DNA from: CAVTSA01 sp963737225
Lineage (GTDB): Bacteria > Chloroflexota > Dormibacteria > Dormibacterales > Dormibacteraceae
Direction of reading: 5' to 3'
NCBI GenBank assembly: GCA_963737225.1
Contig: CAVTSA010000011.1
Location: 62,001-126,000 of the forward strand
Length of the DNA: 64,000 bases
Shown here: positions 27,144-36,669 of the stretch, piece by piece
Layout: every line of letters begins with the position of its first letter
How positions within the stretch are numbered: the first letter of the stretch is position 1
Position numbers and translations under genes: made by a program
Notes under the pieces: generated by a model
Database searches by the model: none
The model's input: the letters and a program-made list of their open reading frames with translations, nothing else
Told to the model about the DNA's origin: nothing

Positions 27144-27527
27144 ATGCTGACGGCGACGCACTGGCACTTCGAGGGCGACGAACCGGTCGTCGTGACGCGT
27201 GTCCCGCCCCTGCCCGCGGCCCTGGTCGAGCCGGTGAACAGCCTGTGCCACGAGCTGGCGAACGGCCGGCAGGCAATGGAGGACTTTCTCGAAGCCTGGC
27301 GTGACCACAAGCGCAGGAAGAATCCCGACCAGGCCCTGACCGGGAGCCACTGCGAGATCCACGTTGCCGGCCACGTGGTCCACCTCGCCCCCCTGCGAAA
27401 GGGGCAGTGGCGTCACGCCTCGGAGGCGTGGCTTCCCCTGGTCGCGGTCGAGGAGATGTTCGCGGCGTACGCGGCGTCGGCATTCGGTGGTTCGGCGGTG
27501 CCGGTCCATGTGCGTCAGAGTGGTTGA
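27144..27527 (+). CDS. Conserved-looking hypothetical protein
   Basis: 127 residues, no family recognised. It reads as a compact soluble protein with an N-terminal strand region (TATHWHFEGDEPVVVTRVP), a helix (CHELANGRQAMEDFLEAWRD) and a C-terminal helical part. TACCGT lies seven bases before the ATG, matching the leaderless pattern of neighbouring genes and supporting reality. Its last 13 bases overlap the convergent MarR gene. Confidence 0.55.
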   Translation: MLTATHWHFEGDEPVVVTRVPPLPAALVEPVNSLCHELANGRQAMEDFLEAWRDHKRRKNPDQALTGSHCEIHVAGHVVHLAPLRKGQWRHASEAWLPLVAVEEMFAAYAASAFGGSAVPVHVRQSG

Positions 27528-27991
27528 CCCCCGGGCCGCCCGTCCCGCGATCGAGTTTCGGCGGCGCGCCGGACGATGCGCTCGAGGAGCTCGCCAAGCG
27601 TCTCTCGCTCGGCGTCGCTGAACCCGACCAGCAGCTCTTCCATCGCCGCCGCCACGCGCGAGTACGCGGCCGCCATGGCCTCCCGCCCGGCGCCGGTTAC
27701 GGTGACCGAGTAGGCACGCCGGTCGTCCCCCCGCCGCCGGCGGGAGACCAGGCCCGCCCGCTCCAGTGCGTCGACGATCCGGACCATCGCCGACTTGTCG
27801 ATCCCCAGCCGCTCCCCGAGCTGCTGCTGCGTCCAGTCCTGCGCGCCGGCCAGGAGTTCCAGGACCCCCAGGTCTCGCAGCTCGAGACCCAGGTCGCGCA
27901 ACACCTCGTTGGCGGCTCGCCGGGCCACGGAGTGGGCCTGGAAAAGGAGGCCTCCGAGCCGCACGGCCCTCGCCGAATGTCCCGGTTCCAT
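27515..27991 (-). CDS. MarR-family transcriptional regulator
   Basis: 158 residues. Winged-helix dimer: DLGVLELLAGAQDWTQQQLG, recognition region IDKSAMVRIVDALERAGLV and wing RRGDDRRAYSVTVT are all present. It is divergent from an FAD monooxygenase, the usual target arrangement. The ATG at 27991 is six bases after TACGAT, so the transcript is leaderless, and that element lies inside a palindrome (27990-28004), which implies autorepression. Confidence 0.88.
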   Translation of the reverse strand: MEPGHSARAVRLGGLLFQAHSVARRAANEVLRDLGLELRDLGVLELLAGAQDWTQQQLGERLGIDKSAMVRIVDALERAGLVSRRRRGDDRRAYSVTVTGAGREAMAAAYSRVAAAMEELLVGFSDAERETLGELLERIVRRAAETRSRDGRPGGQPL

Positions 27992-28004
27992 ACGAATATC
28001 GTAT
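27990..28004. promoter_or_regulatory. Likely MarR operator 1, ATACGA-ATA-TCGTAT
   Basis: Perfect 6+6 inverted repeat with a three-base spacer. It covers both the start codon and the -10-like TACGAT of the MarR gene. Confidence 0.6.
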
Positions 28005-28011
28005 CATCTAA

Positions 28012-28033
28012 GATCATCTCAAATGAGACGATC
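28012..28033. promoter_or_regulatory. Likely MarR operator 2
   Basis: GATCATCTCA then AA then TGAGACGATC, a 22-base dyad with two symmetric mismatches, between the MarR gene and the divergent monooxygenase start. Confidence 0.5.
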
Positions 28034-28066
28034 ACTCGGCAACGGAGACAAGTGGAGGTGCAGGCC

Positions 28067-29260
28067 GTGACGGGGCTGCGCGTACTGATCGCCGGAGGCG
28101 GCCTCGCCGGCCCGCTTCTTGCCCAGGGCCTGCTGCGTGAAGGTATGGACCCCGTGCTGTTGGAGCGCGATGACGAACCTGACTCGCGGGGCCAGGGCTA
28201 CCGGATCTCGGTCGCGCCCGATGGGACGGCGGCGCTCCGTGCCTGCCTGCCCCCAACCCTCTACGAGCTCGCGGTGGCAACCTCAGGCCGCCGCGGAAGC
28301 GCGGTCACCATCCTCGACCCGGCGCTCGGGCAGCTTCACCGAACCGAATTCCCAAAACCTCCCGCGGACGACGATGGCAGCCAGGGCCTGTCGGTAGACC
28401 GGCAGACGCTGCGCCGGATCCTGCTTGCCGGCCTCGAGGACCACGTTCATTTCGGCGCCGGCGTGGACAGCTTCGAGCTGGGGGAGGGAGCCGGAGTGAC
28501 CGCGCGCCTCCACGACGGGAGGGCCTTCACCGGCGACGTCCTGGTCGGCGCCGACGGCAGCAGCTCGCAGGTCCGCACCCACCTCGCGGCCGGGGCACCG
28601 GTGCACGAGACGGGGCAGCTGCTGATCTTCGGCAAGACCCCCCTCGACGAGGAGTCGCGCCGCCTGGCACCACCCGAAGCCTTCGATGGTTTCTGCACGG
28701 TGGTGGGGCGGGACGGCCGGTTCCTGCCGGTCGCCGCGCTGGAACACCGCCAGGACCCGGCGCAGGCGGCGCGGCGGTGGCCGGGCCTGGTTCTGGATGG
28801 GGGTGGCGACTACGTGATGTGGGTGCTGGGCGCGCCGGCCACAAGCTTCCGGGACGGCGCCGACGCCCTCCGGCGCCTCGAGCCCTCCGGGCTGCGGGAG
28901 CTGGCCGCGGAGATGGTCGCCGACTGGCACCCGAACCTGGCATCTCTGCTCCGGCACGGCGATGTGGCCACCATCAACGCAGCCTCGATTCGTTCCTCAT
29001 CGCGACCCGCCGCCCTCTGGCCTGCCGGCCCCGTGACCCTCATCGGGGACGCTGCTCACAGCATGCCGCCGGCCGGGGTCGGCGCCGCGGTCGCCCTCCG
29101 GGACGCCGGCCTCCTTGCGCGCCGCCTCGCGGAGGCTCAGCGCGGCGAGCGCGCGCTGGTGCCGGCGATCCGGGCCTACGAGGAGGAGATGCTGGAGTAC
29201 GCGTTCGCCGCCGTCGCCGAGGCGGAACGCATCAACGCCCAGCTCAGCCCGAAACGCTGA
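28067..29260 (+). CDS. FAD-dependent aromatic monooxygenase (PHBH-like)
   Basis: 397 residues from GTG 28067, with GGAGGTG seven bases upstream. Group A flavoprotein hydroxylase: dinucleotide motif LIAGGGLAGPLLAQGL, then the FAD/NADPH motif VLVGADGSSSQVR and the second FAD motif LIGDAAHSMPPAGVGAA. It hydroxylates or epoxidises an aromatic or polyketide substrate. Divergent MarR gene at 27991 is its probable regulator. Its last 17 bases overlap the convergent aminotransferase gene. Confidence 0.88.
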   Translation: MTGLRVLIAGGGLAGPLLAQGLLREGMDPVLLERDDEPDSRGQGYRISVAPDGTAALRACLPPTLYELAVATSGRRGSAVTILDPALGQLHRTEFPKPPADDDGSQGLSVDRQTLRRILLAGLEDHVHFGAGVDSFELGEGAGVTARLHDGRAFTGDVLVGADGSSSQVRTHLAAGAPVHETGQLLIFGKTPLDEESRRLAPPEAFDGFCTVVGRDGRFLPVAALEHRQDPAQAARRWPGLVLDGGGDYVMWVLGAPATSFRDGADALRRLEPSGLRELAAEMVADWHPNLASLLRHGDVATINAASIRSSSRPAALWPAGPVTLIGDAAHSMPPAGVGAAVALRDAGLLARRLAEAQRGERALVPAIRAYEEEMLEYAFAAVAEAERINAQLSPKR

Positions 29261-30596
29261 TCCCGGCGACCACGCGGTCCGCTGCGGCCAGGAACGTCTC
29301 GATCTCGGCGTCTCCCATCGGGACCGAGATCGCTCCCCCGCCCCGCGGTGCGAGCAGGATCCCCTCGTTGAGCATGCCGAGGAAGAAGGCGCGCAGCGCG
29401 TGCTCGTCGCCGCCCCGCGCCGAGCGGTAGTCGACGACCGGGTGGCTGACCATGTGCACGCCGAACAGCGAAGCGATGCCGGTCACCTGCGCGGCCACGT
29501 CGTGGCGGTCGAACGTCGCCTGCAGCCCTTCACGCAGGTTCTCGCCCAGCCCTTCCAGGCGCGCGTACTCGTCCGGCGTGAGCACACCCAGCCCCGCCAG
29601 CCCCGCGGCCATCCCGAGCGGGTTGCCGTTGTAGGTGCCGCCCTGCGACAGGCCGCCGGGCCGGCCTCCCTCGAACAAGGCCATGACATCGGCCCGGCCG
29701 CCGAACGCGGAGACCGGCAGGCCGCCGCCGATGATCTTGCCCATCGTGGTCAGGTCGGGCGTGACCCCGAAACGCTCCTGGGCTCCGCCGGGTGCCACCC
29801 GCAGCGAGATCACCTCGTCGAAGACGAGCAGGATGCCGAGCTCGCTGGTGACCGCCCGCAGCCGCTCCAGGAACCCAGGGCGCGGCGGCAGCATCCCCCC
29901 GGCTCCGAGCACAGGTTCCACGATCACCCCCGCCAGGCGCGGGGCTTCGCGCCGCAGGATCGCCTCCGCCGCGTCGGCGTTGTTGAACGGCAGGACCACC
30001 GTGTTCTCGACCGCCCAGCGTGGCGTCCCGGGTGAGTCGGCCACTGCACGCGGCGCGTCCGCCGGTCCGGCGTCGGCGATCGCCGGGTGGGCGGATACCT
30101 CGGCCAGGTCGTGCGTGCCGTGGTAGCCACCTTCGATGCGGGCCATCGCCGGGCGACCGGTGAACGCGCGGGCCGCGCGCATCGCGAACATCGTCGCTTC
30201 GGTCCCGCTGTTGAGGAACCGGATGCGTTCGACCGAGGGAACGCGCCGGCAGAGCTCCTCGGCCAGCAGCACCTCCTCCTGGTTGGTGGCCGCAAACGCG
30301 GTCCCTCGGGCTGCCCGCTGCGCGATCGCCTCCAGCACGGCAGGGTGGGCGTGGCCCACGATCAGCGCCGTGTAGTTCTGGATGAAGTCGAGCCGCTCGT
30401 TGCCGTCGACGTCCCACACCCGGGCACCCTGCCCGTGATCCATGGCAACCGGGAACGGGTCGAACGTCACCGTGGTCCGGGTGTTCCCGCCCGGCAGAAC
30501 GCGCGCGGCGCGCTGGTGGAGGTCCCTCGACCTCAGGTTGGCCCGCTCATATCGTTCGATCTCGCTGTCCAGGTAGGACGTGGAACCAACTGCCAT
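29244..30596 (-). CDS. Class III PLP aminotransferase, glutamate-1-semialdehyde aminomutase-like
   Basis: 450 residues. PLP enzyme of the class III fold: FLNSGTEATMFAMRAARA, EGGYHGTHD, LLVFDEVISLR and the Schiff-base Lys in TMGKIIGGGLPVSAFGG. The layout matches glutamate-1-semialdehyde 2,1-aminomutase, but the family also holds omega-amino-acid transaminases, and the location outside a haem operon favours catabolism. It follows the FAH gene on the same strand after a 108-base gap that carries a strong palindrome. Confidence 0.85.
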   Translation of the reverse strand: MAVGSTSYLDSEIERYERANLRSRDLHQRAARVLPGGNTRTTVTFDPFPVAMDHGQGARVWDVDGNERLDFIQNYTALIVGHAHPAVLEAIAQRAARGTAFAATNQEEVLLAEELCRRVPSVERIRFLNSGTEATMFAMRAARAFTGRPAMARIEGGYHGTHDLAEVSAHPAIADAGPADAPRAVADSPGTPRWAVENTVVLPFNNADAAEAILRREAPRLAGVIVEPVLGAGGMLPPRPGFLERLRAVTSELGILLVFDEVISLRVAPGGAQERFGVTPDLTTMGKIIGGGLPVSAFGGRADVMALFEGGRPGGLSQGGTYNGNPLGMAAGLAGLGVLTPDEYARLEGLGENLREGLQATFDRHDVAAQVTGIASLFGVHMVSHPVVDYRSARGGDEHALRAFFLGMLNEGILLAPRGGGAISVPMGDAEIETFLAAADRVVAGISVSG

Positions 30597-30623
30597 CTCA
30601 AACCTGAGTATGGGCTCCCCAAT

Positions 30624-30647
30624 CCGAATGCCGGCGCCGGCAGTCGG
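30624..30647. promoter_or_regulatory. 24-bp palindrome upstream of the aminotransferase
   Basis: CCGA, a perfect TGCCGGCGCCGGCA core (30629-30642) and TCGG form a dyad broken only by the flanking a/g pair. Possible operator or RNA hairpin, 28 bases before the aminotransferase ATG. Confidence 0.45.
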
Positions 30648-30704
30648 GGCAAATACGGCCGCCGAGGGGCCCCGATCGCCGGCACTCGGGAGACGAGGAA
30701 AGGG

Positions 30705-31517
30705 TCAGACGCCCTCGACGAGCCGGTTGGTGAGCTTGCCCAACCCCTCGATCTCGACCACCACCTCGTCGCCCGCGTGCAGCCACGGCTTGGGGTCGGG
30801 GTACCCGAGGGCGACACCGTTGGGCGTGCCGGTGAAGATGACGTCGCCCGGGGAGAGCGTGAAGTAGCGACTCAGGTACGAGACGATCTCCGGCGCGCTG
30901 AAGATCAGGTCGCCCAGGTTCGAGTTCTGCCGCAGGTCCCCGTTGACGGTGCAGGTGATGGCGCGAGGCCCGAGATCGCCGAGCTCGTGGCTGCTGACCA
31001 GCCAGGGGCCGAGCGGGCCGAACTTGTCCGGGGTCTTTCCCAGCGTCCACTGGGGCGACGCGTGCTGGAGATCGCGAGCGGAGAAGTCGTTGCCGTTGGT
31101 GTAGCCCCAGATGTGGCCGGAGGCCTCCTCCACGGTGACGTTCCGCGTCTCACGGCCGATCACCACGACCAGCTCCGCCTCGTAGTCCATCTGCTCCGTC
31201 GCCTTCGGGATCGGCACCTCATCCCCGGAGGCCGCGACGGTGTTGCCGAACTTGGCGAACAGGATCGGCGCCTTGGGCAGCGTCGCGCCCGTCTCCTCTG
31301 CGTGCTTGCGGTAGTTGAGCCCGATGCAGAGGATCTTGCCGGGGTTGGGGACGCTCGGGGCGTAGACCAGGCGCGACTCGTCGAGCCGGTCACCGTGGCT
31401 CGGGGTGGCGCCCAGGAAGACCTGGTCGAGCGACGCTCCCCGTGCGTCGAACACGCCGTCCTTCGTCTTCACCGCGAGCCGCGGGCCCTCGTCGGTCTGG
31501 TAGTGCAGCAGGATCAT
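30705..31517 (-). CDS. Fumarylacetoacetate hydrolase-family protein
   Basis: 270 residues from ATG 31517 with GAGGAG upstream; the longer frame adds an unlikely N-terminus. FAH fold: CIGLNYRKHAEETG, metal residues in MDYEAELVVVIG, GYTNGNDFSARDLQ and VIFTGTPNGVALG. Such enzymes hydrolyse, decarboxylate or isomerise dicarbonyl acids in aromatic and sugar degradation. It is divergent from the aromatic operon at 31610 and may serve it, giving two FAH proteins for the pathway. Confidence 0.85.
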   Translation of the reverse strand: MILLHYQTDEGPRLAVKTKDGVFDARGASLDQVFLGATPSHGDRLDESRLVYAPSVPNPGKILCIGLNYRKHAEETGATLPKAPILFAKFGNTVAASGDEVPIPKATEQMDYEAELVVVIGRETRNVTVEEASGHIWGYTNGNDFSARDLQHASPQWTLGKTPDKFGPLGPWLVSSHELGDLGPRAITCTVNGDLRQNSNLGDLIFSAPEIVSYLSRYFTLSPGDVIFTGTPNGVALGYPDPKPWLHAGDEVVVEIEGLGKLTNRLVEGV

Positions 31518-31609
31518 GCAGTCGCTCCTCGATTGCGGTTCGGCACCGGCCCCGGCTCCACCGCCGGGGTCCAGCCCAAGAGTATCCGTATTCGTGGACA
31601 ACGCCTACG

Positions 31610-32401
31610 ATGCCCCATGTGGAGGTCGGTGGTGGCGTGGTGGTGGTCACCGGGGCCGGCAGCGGCATCGGCCGCGCCCTCTGTGAACGGCTCGCGACGG
31701 CCGGCGCCGCGCACATCGTCGCCGCCGACCGTGACGCCGTCGCCGCCGAGGAAACCGCACACCTGATCGGCGGTAAGGGGGTCTCGGCACGTCACCTCGA
31801 GGTTCGGGACGAAGCTGAGGTTCGGACCGTCATCGAGGAGACGCAGGCGCATCACGGCACCGTCGACCTCTACTGCTCCAACGCCGGCGTGATCACCAAA
31901 GGCGGCATGGAGGTCCCGGACGAGGCCTGGCAGCAGGAGTGGGAGGTCCACGTCCTGGCCCATGTGTACGCCGCCCGCGCCCTGCTGCCGAGCTGGCTTG
32001 CACGCGGACACGGCTACCTGCTGGCGACGATCTCGGCCGCGGCGCTGCTCAACGAGATCGACTCCGCGCCCTACGCGGCGACCAAGAGCGCCGGGCTGTC
32101 GGTGCTGGAGTGGCTGTCCATCACCTATGGCGATCGTGGTGTCCGGTGCTCGGTCCTCTGCCCCCAGGGCGTTCGCACCGCGATGCTGACGCAGGACAAC
32201 TTCCTGGCCGACGGTGCGCTGTCCCCGGAACAGGTGGCGGAGACGGCGCTGGCCGGGATCGCGGCCGAGCACTTCCTGATCCTGCCGCACCCGGAGGTGC
32301 GGGAATACTTCCGACGCCGCGCCGACGACTACGACCGCTGGCTGCGCGGCATGCGCCGGCTCCACGGACGGGTGAGCGGCGAGACCGCCAAGGAGTCCTG
32401 A
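31610..32401 (+). CDS. Short-chain dehydrogenase/reductase
   Basis: 263 residues. Rossmann motif VVVTGAGSGIGRAL, CSNAGVITKGG and active site YAATK with Ser in TISAAALL. The ATG at 31610 sits inside TACGAT; GTG 31619 lies seven bases past that element and would fit a leaderless start, giving MEVGGGVVVV. First gene of a tightly packed operon, it touches the DHDPS-like gene. Probable alcohol/ketone oxidoreductase of the aromatic route; the substrate is unknown. Confidence 0.85.
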   Translation: MPHVEVGGGVVVVTGAGSGIGRALCERLATAGAAHIVAADRDAVAAEETAHLIGGKGVSARHLEVRDEAEVRTVIEETQAHHGTVDLYCSNAGVITKGGMEVPDEAWQQEWEVHVLAHVYAARALLPSWLARGHGYLLATISAAALLNEIDSAPYAATKSAGLSVLEWLSITYGDRGVRCSVLCPQGVRTAMLTQDNFLADGALSPEQVAETALAGIAAEHFLILPHPEVREYFRRRADDYDRWLRGMRRLHGRVSGETAKES

Positions 32402-33316
32402 GTGCCACAACGAAAGGCCCCGCGCGGTTCCGTCGTCCCCCTGGTCACGCCGTTCACCTCCGCGGGCGCCATCGACGAGGCCGCGCTCCGCCGACTGGTC
32501 GACCTCCAGGTCGCCGGCGGCAGCCATGGGGTCTCGGTCACCGGGACCACCGGTGAGCCCTCCGCCCTGACCCTGGAGGAGCGCGAGCGGATGATCGCGG
32601 TCGGTGCCGAGCAGGTTGCCGGTCGAGTCGCCTTCGCCCCCGGCACCGGCACCAACAACATCGACGAGACGGTCCGACTCACCCGCTTCGCGGCGCGCGA
32701 GGCCGTGGACGCGGCCCTGGTCATCGTCCCCTACTACAACCGCCCGTCCCAGGAGGGCCTCTACCGCCACTTCGCGACCGTGCTGGAGGCGACCGACCTC
32801 CCGATCCTCGTCTACAACATCCCCGGACGGACCGCCACCAACATGCAGCCCGAGACGCTGGCCCGCCTGCATCGCGACTACCCGCACCTGATCGGCGTGA
32901 AGGAGTCGTACCGGGACTTCGAGCAGCCGAGCCGGATCCTGCACCAGTGCGGGCGCGACTTCCTGGTCCTCTCCGGCATCGAGCTGCTCTGCTACCCGAT
33001 GCTCGCGATCGGCGGTGCGGGGCATGTCTCCGCAACCGGCAACCTGCTCCCGCGGGAGGTGGCAGCCCTCTACGACCTGGTCCAGGAAGACCGCCACTCT
33101 GACGCGCTGGACCTTCACTACCGGCTGCTCCCCCTCAACGACGCGATCTTCTTCGAGACCAACCCGATCCCGCTCAAATGGATGCTCGCCGAGCTCGGCC
33201 TGATCCAGCCGGTCTGGCGCCTGCCGCTCTGCGAACCCGGTGCGGCCACCCAGGAGAAGCTCCGTCAGGTGATGGCGCTCTACGACCTGCCGGGTGCGGT
33301 GGAGGCACGCCGGTGA
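32402..33316 (+). CDS. DHDPS/NAL-family aldolase
   Basis: 304 residues starting GTG right after the SDR stop. Class I aldolase barrel: GTTGEPSALTLEER (substrate carboxylate site), PYYNRPSQEGL (catalytic Tyr) and LIGVKESYRD (Schiff-base Lys). Located in an aromatic ring-cleavage operon, it is more likely a pyruvate lyase or hydratase-aldolase than lysine-pathway DapA. It may take the place of HpaI for the last carbon-carbon cleavage. Its stop overlaps the next start (GTGA). Confidence 0.8.
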   Translation: MPQRKAPRGSVVPLVTPFTSAGAIDEAALRRLVDLQVAGGSHGVSVTGTTGEPSALTLEERERMIAVGAEQVAGRVAFAPGTGTNNIDETVRLTRFAAREAVDAALVIVPYYNRPSQEGLYRHFATVLEATDLPILVYNIPGRTATNMQPETLARLHRDYPHLIGVKESYRDFEQPSRILHQCGRDFLVLSGIELLCYPMLAIGGAGHVSATGNLLPREVAALYDLVQEDRHSDALDLHYRLLPLNDAIFFETNPIPLKWMLAELGLIQPVWRLPLCEPGAATQEKLRQVMALYDLPGAVEARR

Positions 33317-34065
33317 AGCGAGCCCGCTTCGTGGCCGGCGGCCGCTTGGAGACGGGAACGCTGGTCGAGCCGGGTCTGCTGCGCACCGACGGGGGCCGCA
33401 CGTTCGGTGAGGACGAGGTCGCGTTCCTGCCTCCCACCGAACCGACCAAGGTGGTGGCGCTGGCCCTCAACTACGCATCCCACGCGGCCGAGCTGGAGAT
33501 CGCCGAACCCGAGGAGCCCGCCCTCTTCTTCAAGTCGCCCAACACCTGGATCGGTCATCGCGGCCCGGTCATCCACCCCGAGGGTGTCGAGTACATGCAC
33601 TACGAGGTGGAGCTGGCCGTGGCGATCGGTCAACAGTGCCGGCGGGTGGCGGCGGAGCGCGCCCTGGAGCGGGTGGCGGGGTACACGATCGCCAACGATC
33701 TGGTGATCCGCGACTTCGTCACGAACACGTTCCGGCCGCCTTTGCGTGGCAAGTGCTGGGACACGTTCTGCCCGCTCGGCCCCTACCTGGTCAGCGACGA
33801 GATCGAGGACCCGCAGGCGCTCTGGCTTCGCGCCTCGGTCAACGATGAGGTGCGGCAGGAGGGGTCGACCCGCGACATGGTGCGCTCGGTGGCCGAGCTG
33901 ATGGAGTACATCTCCTTCTTCATGACGCTCGAGCCGGGGGACCTGATCCTGACCGGCACCCCGCGAGGGGTCTCGCACATCCACCCGGGCGACCGCATGC
34001 GCCTCGAGGTGGAGGGCTTGGGGGCGCTCGAAAACACGGTGATCCCGGAGGCGGTGGCGAGATGA
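33313..34065 (+). CDS. FAH-family isomerase/decarboxylase (HpaG-like)
   Basis: 250 residues from GTG 33313. FAH fold with VALALNYASHAAELE, metal residues in YMHYEVELAVAIG, GYTIANDLVIRDFV and LILTGTPRGVSHIHPGD. The VIRDFV form and the place just before an HpaE-like dehydrogenase and an HpaD-like dioxygenase point to 2-hydroxyhepta-2,4-diene-1,7-dioate isomerase / 5-oxopent-3-ene-1,2,5-tricarboxylate decarboxylase (HpaG). Overlaps both neighbours by four bases. Confidence 0.8.
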   Translation: MKRARFVAGGRLETGTLVEPGLLRTDGGRTFGEDEVAFLPPTEPTKVVALALNYASHAAELEIAEPEEPALFFKSPNTWIGHRGPVIHPEGVEYMHYEVELAVAIGQQCRRVAAERALERVAGYTIANDLVIRDFVTNTFRPPLRGKCWDTFCPLGPYLVSDEIEDPQALWLRASVNDEVRQEGSTRDMVRSVAELMEYISFFMTLEPGDLILTGTPRGVSHIHPGDRMRLEVEGLGALENTVIPEAVAR

Positions 34066-35586
34066 GCCAGACCCATGTCCCGAGCGCTTCTGCGGCCAAG
34101 GAGTCGGCGCGCTCGCGAGTCCACCCCGTTCAGCACCTGATCGACGGACGTTTCGTCCCCGCCGCCGAGGGGGCCACCTTCGAGACCGTCGATCCCACCA
34201 CCAACGAGGCGATCACGACCGTGGCCGACGGGGACGCGAGCGACGTCGACCGCGCGGTCCGTGCCGCCCGCCGGGCCTTCGACGAGGGCCCCTGGCCCCG
34301 GATGGCCGCCGGCGCACGCGCCAGGCTGCTGCGCCGGATCGCCGAGCTGATCGAGGCGGCCGACCAGGAGATCGCCGAGATCGAGACGCTGGACACCGGG
34401 CTTCCCATCACCCAGGCCCGGGGGCAGGCCCAGCGGGCGGCGCAGAACTTCCGGTTCTTCGCGGCCCAGATCGAAGTGATGGGCGGAGAGTCGTTCAGCA
34501 CCCCACAGTTCCTCAACTACGCGATCCAGAAGCCGGTCGGCGTGGCGGGACTGATCACACCCTGGAACACCCCCTTCATGCTCGAGACCTGGAAGGTGGC
34601 GCCCTGTCTCGCGGCCGGCGACACGCTGGTGCTCAAGCCGGCGGAGTGGTCGCCGCTTTCCGCCGACGTGCTGGCACATGTGCTGCAGGAGGCGGGGCTT
34701 CCCGACGGTGTCGCCAACGTCGTGCACGGTTTCGGGGAGACGGCGGGTGCTCCTCTGGTCGCGCACCCCGGTGTGCAGCTGATCTCGTTCACCGGCGAGA
34801 CCACGACCGGGAGCGCGATCATCGCCAACGGCGCCGCGACCCTCAAGCGCTACTCGATGGAGCTGGGTGGCAAGTCGCCGGTCGTGGTGTTCGCCGATGC
34901 CGACCTCGACCGCGCCGTCGACGCGGCCGTGTTCGGGGTGTTCTCCCTCAACGGCGAGCGCTGCACCGCCGGGACCCGCCTGCTGGTGGAGCGAGGGGTC
35001 TACGACGACTTCGTGGGGCGGGTCGCCGAGCGGGCGAAGAAGGTCCGGGTGGGGGATCCCTTCGACTCTCGCACCGAGCTCGGCCCTTTGATCCACCCCG
35101 AGCACCACGCCCGGGTCTCGCGTTACCTGGAGATCGGGAAAGGCGAGGGCCGCTTACTGGCGGGCGGGGGTCGCCCTGCGAAGCTTGGAGCGCGGCAACT
35201 ACGTGGCGGCGACCGTCTTCGCCGACGTCGCCCCCTCGGCGCGAGTCTTCCAGGAGGAGATCTTCGGGCCGGTCGTGGTCGCCACGCCGTTCGAGGGCGA
35301 AGCCGAGGCGGTGCGTCTCGCGAACGACGTGCGCTACGGGCTCGCCGCGTACGTCTGGACCCGTGACCTGCAGCGTGGTCAGCGGGTCGCGCAGGGGATC
35401 GAGACCGGCCTGGTCTGGCTCAACTCCCAGAACGTCCGCGACCTCCGCACCCCGTTCGGCGGGAGCAAGGCATCCGGCATCGGACGCGAAGGCGGCGAGC
35501 ACAGCTTCGAGTTCTACTGCGAGCAGCAGACCGTCCACGTGGCGCTCGGCGACGTGGCGGTGCCCCGCTTCGGAGCCGGCGACTGA
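34062..35586 (+). CDS. hpaE: Aldehyde dehydrogenase, HpaE-like, frame interrupted
   Basis: NAD-dependent oxidation of 5-carboxymethyl-2-hydroxymuconate semialdehyde is the likely role. The first frame runs from ATG 34062 with PWNTPFMLETWKVAP, MELGGKSPVVVF (general base Glu) and LNGERCTAGTRL (catalytic Cys) to about residue 372. After AGGGRPA it goes out of frame. The other frame (from about 35183) continues SLERGNYVAATVFADV, EEIFGPVVV and TPFGGSKASGIGREGG. Removing one A at 35181-35182 restores RPASLERGNY and a protein of about 507 residues. Stop and next ATG overlap (TGATG). Read-level check needed to tell error from mutation. Confidence 0.85.
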
Positions 35587-36626
35587 TGGCGCATCCCGGC
35601 GATCCTCAGCGACTGATCGGCGGCCGGCCGGCAGCGCCGTTCGATGTCGTGCGCGTCGCGCACGCCGAGCTGGTGGTGACCGACCTCGCACGGTCGCGGG
35701 AGTTCTACGTCGACCGCCTGGGCTTCGTGGTGACCGAGGAGACGCCCCGGGCGCTCTACCTGAGGGCGTACGAGGACCGCCATCACCACTGCCTGGTCGT
35801 GCGCCAGGGTGCAGAGCCCGTCGTCGACCACCTGGCCTTTCTCGTCGCCTCTGAGGAGGACGTCGACCGAGCTGCTGCTTACTACGAGGGCCGCGGCTTG
35901 CCGGTTCGCCGGCTCGGGGCGGATGAGGAGCGCGGGCAGGGACGGGCAGTGCGAGCGCTGGATCCGCTCGGCTTCCCGGTGGAATTCTTCGCCACCATGG
36001 AGCGGGAGGAGCGGCTCACGCAGAGCTTCGACCTCCATCGCGGAGGTCGGATCCAGCGCCTCGACCACTTCAACCTGCACGTGCCCGACGTCCAGACCGC
36101 CTTCGACTACTACTACGGCGACCTGGGTTTTCGCTGCTCCGAGTACATCGAGGGGGACCCGCCCGCGGACACCACGCTCTACGCCGCCTGGCTGTTCCGT
36201 AAGCCGGCCGTCCACGACGTGGCGTTGACCGCCGGGGCGGGGCCTCGCTTGCACCACCTCGCGTTCTGGACTGCGGAGTCGATGGCTCTCACCCAGCTCT
36301 GCGACCAGCTGGGGGGCTCCCACCACCACCACGAAATCGAGCGCGGCCCTGGGCGGCACGGCGTGAGCAACGCCTTCTACCTCTATGTGCGCGATCCGGA
36401 CGGTCACCGGATCGAGCTTTACACTGCCGACTACTGGACGGGAGACCCGGACTACCGGCCCATCCGCTGGAGCGTGGGGGACGACCAGCGGCGGAGCTTT
36501 TGGGGCCACACCGTTCCCGAGAGGTGGTACCGCGAGTCTTCGTTGGTGGCTGACCTGGAGGGGTGCCCGGTTCACGTCGTGGAACCGGCCGCGCAGGAGC
36601 GCTCGGTCGAGATCCTGCCGTCCTAG
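35586..36626 (+). CDS. hpaD: 3,4-dihydroxyphenylacetate 2,3-dioxygenase (extradiol type I)
   Basis: 346 residues. Ring-cleaving dioxygenase with two VOC modules. In the C-terminal module the metal ligands are the His in RLDHFNLHV, the His in LHHLAFWT and the Glu in HRIELYTADY. The YYYGDLGF, RGPGRHGVSNAFYLYVRDPDG and C-terminal region following YTADYWTGDPDYRP fit homoprotocatechuate 2,3-dioxygenase of Brevibacterium/Arthrobacter type, which uses Fe or Mn. Context with HpaE- and HpaG-like genes supports this over catechol or biphenyl dioxygenases. Confidence 0.85.
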   Translation: MAHPGDPQRLIGGRPAAPFDVVRVAHAELVVTDLARSREFYVDRLGFVVTEETPRALYLRAYEDRHHHCLVVRQGAEPVVDHLAFLVASEEDVDRAAAYYEGRGLPVRRLGADEERGQGRAVRALDPLGFPVEFFATMEREERLTQSFDLHRGGRIQRLDHFNLHVPDVQTAFDYYYGDLGFRCSEYIEGDPPADTTLYAAWLFRKPAVHDVALTAGAGPRLHHLAFWTAESMALTQLCDQLGGSHHHHEIERGPGRHGVSNAFYLYVRDPDGHRIELYTADYWTGDPDYRPIRWSVGDDQRRSFWGHTVPERWYRESSLVADLEGCPVHVVEPAAQERSVEILPS

Positions 36627-36669
36627 GCGGATGGCGGGAGCGGAACAAGATTTCAGAGGGAGGTGCGCC

